From Chitinivibrionia bacterium (GTDB lineage Bacteria > Fibrobacterota > Chitinivibrionia > Chitinivibrionales > Chitinivibrionaceae), in contig WRAZ01000010.1 in assembly GCA_009779925.1 (NCBI GenBank), positions 1 through 62,775 of the forward strand: a DNA stretch of 62,775 nt. Reading direction: 5' to 3'. This document shows, piece after piece, positions 15,769-23,563 of the stretch. Position 1 is the stretch's first letter, and each line of letters begins with the position of its first letter. The notes below the pieces were generated by a model. That model was given only the letters and a program-made list of their open reading frames with translations. It made no database searches and had not been told where the DNA came from. Position numbers and translations under genes: made by a program.

Positions 15769-18210
15769 TTATTGCAACAAAATTCTCTGCGTAATATTTA
15801 CTCCGTTTTCGCCTCTGACATTCAAAATCAACGCCTGGTTTCTTGCTATTGTCGCAGGAATGTTCAAAGAGCCCAATCCGCTCGAATTAAGCCTTAGATT
15901 TTCGCTGAAAAGTTGGCGACCTCTAACATCGGCTATTCTTATTTCAACGCTCGTTTCGCCTTTAATGTTCAGATTTACGATATTCTGGGCAACGTTAACC
16001 TGCGAGATGTTGCTTATTCGTCTTGCGTTTTGCTGTGGAGAGACAGAAACAGACAGCATTTCTTCGCTTAGTATCAACCTGCGAATTTCCCCTTCGGTTA
16101 TACTATTTGCCGACTGCGCCGAAATTAAAATTCCCGACACTCTTGCCTTGTTAATCGGAGTGCGACTGCCTGCGCTTAACCAACTCGGTTGCTGAAACGA
16201 GGTCAAAGGAATGGTAATGGTTTCAGGCGCGCCTCTGTTTTCTCTGAGTAAAAATTCGTGGCTTGTTCCGTTTGCCGTAAGTACTGAATCGCCGATTATT
16301 ATATGTATCGGTCTTTCCGAAACATACTCAATAGTTATGTAATTTATCTGCTCAAAACGTCCGCCCGCTCTGAAATATGCTCCTGCTTGCGCCCAAGTAA
16401 ATATTGTTCCGCCTTGAGGACCTCTGTCGAGATTAAAACCCACAATCCCTTCTGCAAAATTGGTATCTAAAACAACCTCGGAGAGAGGGTCAACCTGTGT
16501 TTCCCAATCCGTCCAATTTACCAAATCAATAACTCCTGCCATCGGAAGAGGCTCGCGCTGTCTGGCAGGCGGGAAAACGGTTATTTCAAATGCTTTTTCA
16601 AAGTAGTTTGGTGTTTGGGTTGATGATGCGTCAGCCACTCTTATTCTTACGGAATATGTGTTTGCTTCAAGTTCGGCGGTAGCGTTCAAATTCGCTCCGG
16701 AAATTGTAAACAACGCATTGTTAGCACTGCCGTTTCCGCTTACAAGCGAGAATGTGTATGTATTTGCCGCTTGCGTTTCCGCGTCAACTGCGCTTAAAGT
16801 TCCTATTCTTGCGCCCGATGCAACAGGTGCGACCAAATTATTTTGCGACAACAAAATATCGGTAGGCGTTCTGTTTTCTCCCTGATTTCCGCCCACTAAC
16901 TCAGCAGTGGGATACCACCAGTTTCCCGATATAAGAAGCAAGTTCAAAATATTGATTGCGCCTCCGTATGAGCCTCCGCCCGCATTTGAGCGAATACGGT
17001 CATAAGTAGTATTCAAAAACGTCTGATGCGCGCTCCCGCCTGCCGTATTACCTAACATCGCCGTGGTAAAAGGAGCGCCGAATGCCACGTCAAAACTTCT
17101 TCCGGTAGCCGTTCCGTCCAATTCATAGCCGTTTCGGATATTTGCAGAGTTTCCGTTAGTTGATGTCCTCAGCCAACTCGAGATTCTATTGATTTGCGTA
17201 AGAGCTCTCGGCTCTCCGTGTTGTACCCAGTCCTGCCCGATTCTCCAAGGCATACGGCAGGCGTTGTAGCTAAACGTTTCGCAACGAAGTCCGCCTTCAC
17301 TTGCGCCACCGCAACGCGGGTCGGGAACTGCGGGAATGCCTGTTGCAAAATCGGGGGTAAGCCCTGTTGTCCGGTGGCTCACCTGATCCAAAAGAGAGTA
17401 AACGGTATCAACGGCGGCAAGCCAAAAATTGCGGTTTGACATTGTCGTTTCAGCCAGTGCAAACGCTCTGAAATGCCCCGGCATCCAGTCTGAGGAGCGG
17501 GTGTTTGAGTTGTTTTGAGTTCCTGCCCATAATCTTGTTCTGTGGGTTGCGCCGGGCATCGTCGTCATACCTCTGGTTCTCATTCCTGTAATAATGCGTC
17601 TTGCTTGATCCAAATAGCTAACATTGGTAAAAGCGTCGCCCTCGGGCCACTGCGCGTGCGCCAAAAGAAGAGCGTAAGCCATATCCAAACATCCGTCAGT
17701 GGCGTTTCCTCTTCGCTCATTTGCCGATAAAACGGGTGTTCCTGTTGCGGCAACGTTTTCGGGGAATATTACCCAAGACATCAAACTGCTGTCGTTTGTT
17801 GCGAAGTGTGCTCTTCTTAAACGGTTCATTCCGTCAAATATTGCTTTTGCTTCGGGGTCGTGCCCTGCCATAAGCACAACCATCAGCATTCCGTAGCCGT
17901 GCGCTTCCGATTGAGTTACATACGCTCTCGATTCGGCGGGAGTTCCCCCTGCTCGAAAGTAGAAATTTCCGCCCGGCACCCTTACCAAGAAACTGTTCTT
18001 GAAAGCGGTGTAGCGGTCAATCACGTGCTGGTTCATTTGTGCTTGTGTAAAATTTGTCGGACGCAATATTTGGTCTGCGTGTGCGCCTCTTTCCCATCTT
18101 CCCGCCATCGGGAACGGTCGTTGTGGTGCTTGTGCCGAAATCGGAGTTGCTGATGATATTAATAATAGTGCCAAAATAAAAACCCTCGGTAGTTTTGTTT
18201 TATTCAACAT
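15769..18210 (-). CDS. Secreted GH8 glycoside hydrolase with cadherin-like, carbohydrate-binding-like and C-terminal sorting-like domains
   Basis: 813 residues. Order: signal peptide (1-27), GH8 catalytic domain (30-445), cadherin-like repeat (about 455-560, from PTDILLSQNNLV to AFEITV), a beta-sandwich that may bind glycan (570-715), and a C-terminal 75-residue module (VEIRIADVRGRQLFSENLRLN...) ending RILLQ. The acid motif is SEAHGYG (E102). The signature reads ATDGCLDMA, with Cys174 where the sister gene and the family have Asp. The base site is Asn (N316). It probably attacks a plant beta-glucan, xylan or chitosan. It lies 42 nt upstream of the broken GH8 paralogue; the two arose by duplication. 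Confidence 0.85.
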   Translation of the reverse strand: MLNKTKLPRVFILALLLISSATPISAQAPQRPFPMAGRWERGAHADQILRPTNFTQAQMNQHVIDRYTAFKNSFLVRVPGGNFYFRAGGTPAESRAYVTQSEAHGYGMLMVVLMAGHDPEAKAIFDGMNRLRRAHFATNDSSLMSWVIFPENVAATGTPVLSANERRGNATDGCLDMAYALLLAHAQWPEGDAFTNVSYLDQARRIITGMRTRGMTTMPGATHRTRLWAGTQNNSNTRSSDWMPGHFRAFALAETTMSNRNFWLAAVDTVYSLLDQVSHRTTGLTPDFATGIPAVPDPRCGGASEGGLRCETFSYNACRMPWRIGQDWVQHGEPRALTQINRISSWLRTSTNGNSANIRNGYELDGTATGRSFDVAFGAPFTTAMLGNTAGGSAHQTFLNTTYDRIRSNAGGGSYGGAINILNLLLISGNWWYPTAELVGGNQGENRTPTDILLSQNNLVAPVASGARIGTLSAVDAETQAANTYTFSLVSGNGSANNALFTISGANLNATAELEANTYSVRIRVADASSTQTPNYFEKAFEITVFPPARQREPLPMAGVIDLVNWTDWETQVDPLSEVVLDTNFAEGIVGFNLDRGPQGGTIFTWAQAGAYFRAGGRFEQINYITIEYVSERPIHIIIGDSVLTANGTSHEFLLRENRGAPETITIPLTSFQQPSWLSAGSRTPINKARVSGILISAQSANSITEGEIRRLILSEEMLSVSVSPQQNARRISNISQVNVAQNIVNLNIKGETSVEIRIADVRGRQLFSENLRLNSSGLGSLNIPATIARNQALILNVRGENGVNITQRILLQ

Positions 18211-18362
18211 AAAATCCCCCCTATTTTTTTCCTATATTTCAATAGGATTTAAATATATCTTACGGAAATCATATAAAATATACTGCAAAAAACAGATTTT
18301 CGCTCGAATTTATTTTTGGCATAAACTATTTTCCCTAATTAAAAAGTGAAGGGGAGAGAATT

Positions 18363-19010
18363 TTGATAGACTTAAAAAAATATACTTCGATTATTTGGGA
18401 TTGGAACGGCACCATTATGGACGATTCGCAGTTAGTTTACGGCATTTACAATGAAGAATGCGAAATTCACGGCTTGCAAAAACTAACCGAGAGCGAATAC
18501 AAAAAGCGATTTTACTTCCCCGTTGCCAAATTTTACGAAGAAATGGGATTGCCTCTGCACAAATACCCCGCCGTCGCCGAGAGATTTTCGAGAATTTATC
18601 GTCCACGATGGAACGAAATAAAAGTGCACAAACAAGTTTATGAATACTTGCAAAAATTTGAAGCGGCAAAAATTTCACAATTTGTATTATCCGCATACGA
18701 GCAAAACGAGCTCTCGGAAATGGTAAATTTCTTTAATTTGCAAAACTATTTTACGGAAATCGCAGGAGTATCCGCCGATTTTGTAGCGCAATCCAAAATT
18801 CAAAGAGGTTTGGAACTGATAAAACACGACAAAATCGACACATCAAAAACGCTTATGATAGGCGACACCGCCCACGATTTCGAGGTAGCGCAAGCGCTCG
18901 GAACAGACGCGTGCATAGTCGCTTGGGGAGCGACTTCTTACGAAAAATTAGCGCAAGTTTGCGGCGAAAAAATAGTTTTCAAAAGTTTGAGAGAAGCGTT
19001 CGGGGAGTGA
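18363..19010 (+). CDS. HAD-superfamily hydrolase, phosphoglycolate phosphatase-like
   Basis: 215 residues from a TTG at 18363, preceded by AAGGGGAGAG. Motif I is WDWNGTIMDD (nucleophile D13, with Trp-Asn in place of the usual FDxDGT: the second Asp position is Asn). Motif II is FVLSAYEQ, the lysine is in VAQSKIQRG, and motif IV is MIGDTAHDFEVA. A helical cap (residues 17-85) makes it a subclass I enzyme. Loss of the second motif-I Asp is seen in some pyrophosphatase- and phosphonatase-like members, so the substrate is uncertain. It stands alone, divergent from the GH8 gene. Confidence 0.8.
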   Translation: MIDLKKYTSIIWDWNGTIMDDSQLVYGIYNEECEIHGLQKLTESEYKKRFYFPVAKFYEEMGLPLHKYPAVAERFSRIYRPRWNEIKVHKQVYEYLQKFEAAKISQFVLSAYEQNELSEMVNFFNLQNYFTEIAGVSADFVAQSKIQRGLELIKHDKIDTSKTLMIGDTAHDFEVAQALGTDACIVAWGATSYEKLAQVCGEKIVFKSLREAFGE

Positions 19011-19055
19011 AAACTTCAAACTTTTCAATTTTCCGTCCACTTCGCCGAAAACAAA

Positions 19056-19065
19056 TATTATTTTA
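19056..19065 (+). promoter_or_regulatory. Promoter-like TATTATTTTA element before mazE-like gene
   Basis: It lies 32 nt before the ATG at 19097 and sits inside a 17-mer identical to the one before trpB2. Confidence 0.4.
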
Positions 19066-19096
19066 ATAGTAAAAAATAACATAAAGGAGAAAATTT

Positions 19097-19339
19097 ATGA
19101 ACGCGACGATTTCTATTCCGCAAAGCTTGTTTCATCAAGCGGATAAAATTGCTATAGATATGGGAATGTCTCAGAGCAAGTTGTTTGCGGCTGCAATAAG
19201 AACATATATTAAAGAATACAAAAATAAAAAATCTGAAATTAAAATAAAAAAGATGTGTTTTGAATTTATTCCCGACGAGCAGATGTTAAGAGCAGGACGA
19301 AAAAATGTAAGGAAGTTGCTGAAAGATGATGCGTGGTGA
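19097..19339 (+). CDS. Ribbon-helix-helix antitoxin of a MazEF-type pair
   Basis: 80 residues. The N-terminus MNATISIPQSLFHQADKIAIDMGMSQSKLFAAAIRTYI has the beta-strand plus two helices of a MetJ/CopG DNA-binding fold. A Lys-rich linker and an acidic tail (LLKDDAW) would neutralise the toxin. AAAGGAG precedes the ATG. It overlaps the toxin by 14 nt, so the pair is translationally coupled. Confidence 0.8.
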   Translation: MNATISIPQSLFHQADKIAIDMGMSQSKLFAAAIRTYIKEYKNKKSEIKIKKMCFEFIPDEQMLRAGRKNVRKLLKDDAW

Positions 19340-19667
19340 AATTTGGTGGGTAGATTTTGGCGACCCGATAGGTAGCGAGCCCGGATTTAGACGTCCTGCG
19401 GTAATTGTTCAAAACGATAAATTAAACATAAACAGATTAGCGACAACTGTAGTTTTACCTATAACAAGTAATTTAGCGCACAAAGATATTCAAGGAAATG
19501 TGTTTTTGAATAAAAGCGTTTCAAAATTGAGTAAAGATTCGGTAATTCTTGCGCATCAAATCGCTTGCGTTGACAGAGCCGCTTTAATAGAAAAAGTATC
19601 GGAATTGACAAACAAAGACCTGCTCAAGCGAATTGGAAACGAGATGATGTTTGTTTTGGGTATATAG
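19326..19667 (+). CDS. mazF: MazF/PemK-type endoribonuclease toxin
   Basis: 113 residues, the normal length. It opens MRGEIWWVDFGDPIGSEPGFRRPAVIVQND, the hallmark strand-loop-strand of MazF with the catalytic Arg in FRRPAVI. VVLPITSN and the later LSKDSVILAHQIACVDRAAL follow family order, with the usual Ser/Thr near the active site. Toxins of this family cut mRNA at short motifs. Start choice between two adjacent ATGs (19326, 19329) is open. A hairpin terminator follows at 19727. Confidence 0.9.
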   Translation: MMRGEIWWVDFGDPIGSEPGFRRPAVIVQNDKLNINRLATTVVLPITSNLAHKDIQGNVFLNKSVSKLSKDSVILAHQIACVDRAALIEKVSELTNKDLLKRIGNEMMFVLGI

Positions 19668-19726
19668 AATACTTAATTTTGGTGGTAGATTTGGTGGTAA
19701 AAAAAAGATTGTTTGTTTTTTAATGC

Positions 19727-19753
19727 AAGGGGCGCAAAACGCGTCCCTTTTTT
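19727..19753 (+). terminator. Rho-independent terminator after mazF-like gene
   Basis: AAGGGGCGC pairs with GCGTCCCTT (one G-U) around an AAAAC loop, followed by a T run. Confidence 0.75.
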
Positions 19754-19764
19754 ATTGTGCGAAA

Positions 19765-19774
19765 TAGTATTTTA
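19765..19774 (+). promoter_or_regulatory. Promoter-like TAGTATTTTA element before xthA
   Basis: It lies 41 nt before the xthA ATG, just behind the terminator, and starts the long plus-strand run. Confidence 0.4.
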
Positions 19775-19815
19775 AGTAATAAAGAATATATATAAACAGA
19801 AAAAGGCGCTGAAAA

Positions 19816-20577
19816 ATGAAAATCTACTCTTGGAACGTAAACGGAATAAGAGCCTGTGCTCGCGATGGCTTACTGCAAGAATTTTTCGCAAAAGAAGACC
19901 CCGATATTTTGGCTATTCAAGAAACGAAAGCCCATAAAGGACAGTTAAGCAACGATATTTTGAATATAGGCGGCTATAAAAGTTTTTGGTATTCTGCAGT
20001 AAAAAAAGGATACAGCGGAGTTGCCGTTTACACAAAAACAGAGCCCAAAAGCATTGAAAATCTCGGCAGTGAAAAATACGACAACGAAGGACGGACAATA
20101 ATCGCAGAATTTGAAAATTTTACGCTTGTAAACTGTTATTTTCCAAATTCACAAGCGGAAAGAGCGCGGCTCGATTACAAACTCGGTTTCTGCGATTATT
20201 TGCTTTGGAGGCTGAAACAAATTACAGAAAGCGGCAAAAACGTAATTTTAGTCGGAGATTACAACATTGCGCATACCGAACTTGATATTAAAAATCCGAA
20301 AAGCAACGAAAATTCGCCGGGATATTATTGGGAAGAACGCGAATGGATGACTAAGTTTTTAACTTCGGGGTTCAGAGATGTTTTTCGCGAACGCCACGCA
20401 GGCGAACCCAACCATTACACTTGGTGGTCATACAGAACAGACGCTCGTACAAGAAACGTCGGCTGGAGAATTGACTACTGTTGTGTTAACGATGAGTTTG
20501 CAAAAGACGTAAAAAACACGGCAATTCATAAAGAATATTTGGGAAGCGACCATTGTCCCGTAAGTATAGAGGTGTAA
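19816..20577 (+). CDS. xthA: Exodeoxyribonuclease III
   Basis: 253 residues, the ExoIII/APE1 type of base-excision repair enzyme that cuts at abasic sites and trims 3' ends. MKIYSWNVNGIRA is the typical start; QETKAHKGQL carries the metal-binding Glu, GDYNIAHTELDIKNP the catalytic Asp/Asn pair, and GWRIDYCC with SDHCPVSIEV the final catalytic Asp-His. All are intact. It is first in a run that continues with a small membrane protein 2 nt downstream. Confidence 0.93.
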   Translation: MKIYSWNVNGIRACARDGLLQEFFAKEDPDILAIQETKAHKGQLSNDILNIGGYKSFWYSAVKKGYSGVAVYTKTEPKSIENLGSEKYDNEGRTIIAEFENFTLVNCYFPNSQAERARLDYKLGFCDYLLWRLKQITESGKNVILVGDYNIAHTELDIKNPKSNENSPGYYWEEREWMTKFLTSGFRDVFRERHAGEPNHYTWWSYRTDARTRNVGWRIDYCCVNDEFAKDVKNTAIHKEYLGSDHCPVSIEV

Positions 20578-20579
20578 AA

Positions 20580-20810
20580 ATGCTTGAAACCGTATTTGCC
20601 GTTGTGCTCATAGTTGTAATACTTGCCATTATTTGGTTTGTTTTTAAGGCGTTGATAGTAGTCGCAATAGCGGTAATTATTTTACTGACTTTGCTTTTCA
20701 TAGGAAATAGACTGTTTGGCGAAGAAAAAAGCGGAGAGTTTAACAAAAAATGGGAGGCGACCGTCGCCCAAATAGTATTTTCTCGCGAAAAGAACAGTCT
20801 TCACAATTAA
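20580..20810 (+). CDS. Small membrane protein, two hydrophobic segments
   Basis: 76 residues from the ATG at 20580 (a GAGGTG site overlaps the end of xthA). Residues 4-45 are almost entirely hydrophobic, rich in Val and Ile, with one Lys at position 23 between two likely helices. A short charged tail (GEEKSGEFNKKWEA) follows. No family was recognised. Its tail codons hold a TAGTATTTTC element that may drive the next gene. Confidence 0.65.
   Translation: MLETVFAVVLIVVILAIIWFVFKALIVVAIAVIILLTLLFIGNRLFGEEKSGEFNKKWEATVAQIVFSREKNSLHN
20773..20782 (+). promoter_or_regulatory. Promoter-like TAGTATTTTC element before the 20829 gene
   Basis: It lies inside the end of the preceding gene, 47 nt before the ATG at 20829. 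Confidence 0.3.
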
Positions 20811-20828
20811 ATTCAAATAGGATTTTTT

Positions 20829-22562
20829 ATGAATAAGATAGGATTTTTGCTAATTTTTTTGGTGTTTTTGCCTGTAATTTGCATAGCGCAATCGATGCAC
20901 GAGGTTCCGACTGAGTCTGACGGCGATTTGGTGCAACATATAACACTGCACGAGAAAGACGGCGCAACAGCAACGCCGCAACAACCCGCGCCGGCAACCG
21001 AAGCAGGGCAATTTCTCAGAAGTTCCATATCTTTATTGAACGTCTTGGCGACAAGAGATGCGCCTCTGCCTCCACAGTGGGCGGACGCGCTTGTGCGAAC
21101 AATTCAGGACAGTATTCGTATGGCGCGCTTCGATTACAACGCGATAAGCCAATCGGTAGTTGAACGATTTTTGGCAATGCCGTCAAGTATATCTATTGAA
21201 GAACGAATGAATGCAACCGTTGTTCCCGCGGTTTTGACGGCAGTCGAAGCCGAAAGCGAACTTCGCGCAATGGGAATGCTTACCGAACAGCAAAGAAATT
21301 CTTTTATCGTAAATAAAGCAAGAGAATTGGGGATTACGGAAGCGGAACTAAACGCTGTAATGAACTCCGCCTACATTTTTGTGGTCGTTTTTAACGGAAT
21401 GGAGCGCAGAAGAAACCAACAGGGCGAAACAACAATTCGCTTAAGCGCGGGCGGGCATTGGTGGAGAATAGACAACAGCGGCGATGTGCCAACCGCAGTA
21501 CTTTTTTCCCGAATAGAAAGAACACACACGGCAACCGACGCCAACCCTAACAGAGCGTTCCAAACAGCGGCAAGCGCTATTGCGGCGGACGTTCAGACGG
21601 CGACAAGAGGAATACCCGAATTTCAACTGACCGCGCAAATACTCAGCAGAACGGCTCGCCACGTCGAAATATCCATAGGGCAAAGCGAGGGTGTCAGAAT
21701 TGACGACAAATACAGAATTTACGAAAGCATAGAAGACGCCGACGGCACTATACGCGAGCGTCGTCGCGGTTGGATAATGGTAAACAAAGTTATGACGGAC
21801 GCTCAAGCATCGCAGTCGCGGGCGCAAATAATTTCAGGTTCGCCATACCTCGGCGCAGTTGTCCGCGAAGTCCCCGAACTCGGCTTTGACGCAGGTTTTG
21901 CGTTTGTTCAAGTGCCCCGAAGAATTACCGTAAAAAACGACAGCGCAGGCGGCGATTTACGTTTTAACGACGTAAAAATAGGCAACAGTTTTGGTCCCAG
22001 AGTAAAAATCAGCGCAAATATGGCTCGTTTAGGCGTTCCGATTTCGCAACTTTGGGTAAATTTAAGCCTCGAATATCTTTGGGGAAGTGCGGACGGCTCA
22101 GTTTTTCTCCACGGACAAGATATTCGTTTATCAAACACCGAAAGCTATGGCGGCGAATTGTCGTTTACTAAAAAATGGTATATCAGACGTTTTGTTATCG
22201 CTCCCGAAGCAGGTTTTGGCGTTAAAAGAGTTTTGCTTAAAACCGATGAAGTTCGCGCAACTTGGACGCCTGGGCAAAACCCTTGGCTTACTCAATTCGC
22301 GTATTCTCAATGGTCTGTCGGAGCAATTGCAAATTTAGGTGTGGAAATCGCAATCTCACCTTTGGTTAACATAGGAAGTTTTGCAGGAGTAAATGCCTTT
22401 ACAGGCAATAATCAATGGTCTCTTACGTGGCTTAACAGAGACAATAAATGGGAAGATTTTGTAGATTTAACTGACAGAAAAAGCGGCGATTTTCGCCTTA
22501 ATAATATGGGAATGTCTTGGGGAATTTATTTTTCAATGGCTATTCCGAGTGGAAACAGATAA
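20829..22562 (+). CDS. Secreted protein with FlgT/SH3-like middle part and predicted C-terminal beta-barrel
   Basis: 577 residues with a signal peptide (cut near AQS, residue 21). Residues 45-235 are mostly helical and unfamiliar. Residues 250-340 read like a bacterial SH3-type repeat (IGQSEGVRIDDKYRIYE, then RRGWIMVNKV and SRAQIISGSPYLGAVV), similar in pattern to the C-terminal domain of FlgT-like proteins. From 360 to the end, alternating strands with Trp/Tyr/Phe suggest an outer-membrane barrel. No firm family. It sits in an envelope-rich run with another barrel protein and LptFG. Confidence 0.5.
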   Translation: MNKIGFLLIFLVFLPVICIAQSMHEVPTESDGDLVQHITLHEKDGATATPQQPAPATEAGQFLRSSISLLNVLATRDAPLPPQWADALVRTIQDSIRMARFDYNAISQSVVERFLAMPSSISIEERMNATVVPAVLTAVEAESELRAMGMLTEQQRNSFIVNKARELGITEAELNAVMNSAYIFVVVFNGMERRRNQQGETTIRLSAGGHWWRIDNSGDVPTAVLFSRIERTHTATDANPNRAFQTAASAIAADVQTATRGIPEFQLTAQILSRTARHVEISIGQSEGVRIDDKYRIYESIEDADGTIRERRRGWIMVNKVMTDAQASQSRAQIISGSPYLGAVVREVPELGFDAGFAFVQVPRRITVKNDSAGGDLRFNDVKIGNSFGPRVKISANMARLGVPISQLWVNLSLEYLWGSADGSVFLHGQDIRLSNTESYGGELSFTKKWYIRRFVIAPEAGFGVKRVLLKTDEVRATWTPGQNPWLTQFAYSQWSVGAIANLGVEIAISPLVNIGSFAGVNAFTGNNQWSLTWLNRDNKWEDFVDLTDRKSGDFRLNNMGMSWGIYFSMAIPSGNR

Positions 22563-22577
22563 AAAAAGGAGTGCATA

Positions 22578-23549
22578 ATGGCAAAATTTGCAATAGGCGT
22601 CGGGTCGGCGTTAATGGACATAATACTGTTGGAAAGCGACGGTTTTCTTGCAGACAACAAAATCACAAAAGGCGGAATGACGCTTGTTGAGGCGGATTAC
22701 GCCGACAACCTTTTGGCAAAAACACCGAACAAACCGATAATCGCCCCCGGCGGCTCGGCTTGCAACACCATTATAGGTTTAGGGCGTTTAAGCGGAAAAG
22801 CAAAATTTATCGGTTGTTGCGGTGTGGATGAATTAAGCGAAAAATATCGCAACGCGCTCGCCAAAAACAATGTCGAGGCGCAACTTACCGCAACCGATAA
22901 AGCTGCAACTGGACGAGTGGTTTCGGTGGTCACTCCCGACGCGCAACGTTCTATGCTCACATATTTGGGCGCAAGCGGCTACACAGACCCCGCGCTTTTC
23001 ACCCCCGAAATTTTTGCGGGAGCGTCTCTTGTTCATATTGAAGGATACTTAATTTTCAACGAAAAACTTTTGCGCGCAGTTTTAGACGCCGCCAAAAAAG
23101 CAGGCTTAAAAATTTCTATGGATTTAGCAAGTTTCAACGTTGTGGAAAGCAATTTGGATTTAGTAAAATCACTCGTTAAAGAATACGTGGACATTGTCTT
23201 GGCTAACGAAGACGAAGCAAGAGCATACAGCGGAACATCAGACGAAAAAGCAGCGCTCGACATTATCGCAAAAGACTGCGAAATCGCCGTGGTCAAAGTC
23301 GGAAAACGCGGAAGTTTCGTGAAAAAAGACGGCATTGTGTACGAAATCGCTCCCGTAGGCAGTGAGACGGCAAAAGACACAACGGGCGCAGGCGACTTGT
23401 GGGCAAGCGGCTTTCTTTACGGCGTAATAAACGGACTTTCTATGGAAAAAGCGGGCGCAATAGGCTCACTCTGCGGCTACGAAGTTTGCCGAGTATTCGG
23501 CGCGCACATCCCCGACGAACGTTGGGATGCTATTCTTAAGGAAATATAA
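22578..23549 (+). CDS. PfkB-family sugar or nucleoside kinase
   Basis: 323 residues. N-terminal GGSACNTIIGLGRL and C-terminal DTTGAGDLWASGFLYG (anion hole plus catalytic Asp) are the two PfkB signatures. Between them, MLTYLGAS and VHIEGYLIF fit the adenosine-kinase/ribokinase branch, and LANEDEARAYSG is the typical NExE-like magnesium site. Adenosine or a related nucleoside is the nearest guess, since FIGCCGVDELSEKYRNAL and RSMLTYLGA resemble adenosine kinases. AAAGGAG lies before the ATG, 15 nt after the barrel gene, so it is co-transcribed. Confidence 0.85.
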   Translation: MAKFAIGVGSALMDIILLESDGFLADNKITKGGMTLVEADYADNLLAKTPNKPIIAPGGSACNTIIGLGRLSGKAKFIGCCGVDELSEKYRNALAKNNVEAQLTATDKAATGRVVSVVTPDAQRSMLTYLGASGYTDPALFTPEIFAGASLVHIEGYLIFNEKLLRAVLDAAKKAGLKISMDLASFNVVESNLDLVKSLVKEYVDIVLANEDEARAYSGTSDEKAALDIIAKDCEIAVVKVGKRGSFVKKDGIVYEIAPVGSETAKDTTGAGDLWASGFLYGVINGLSMEKAGAIGSLCGYEVCRVFGAHIPDERWDAILKEI

Positions 23550-23563
23550 AATTTGAGAAAACC

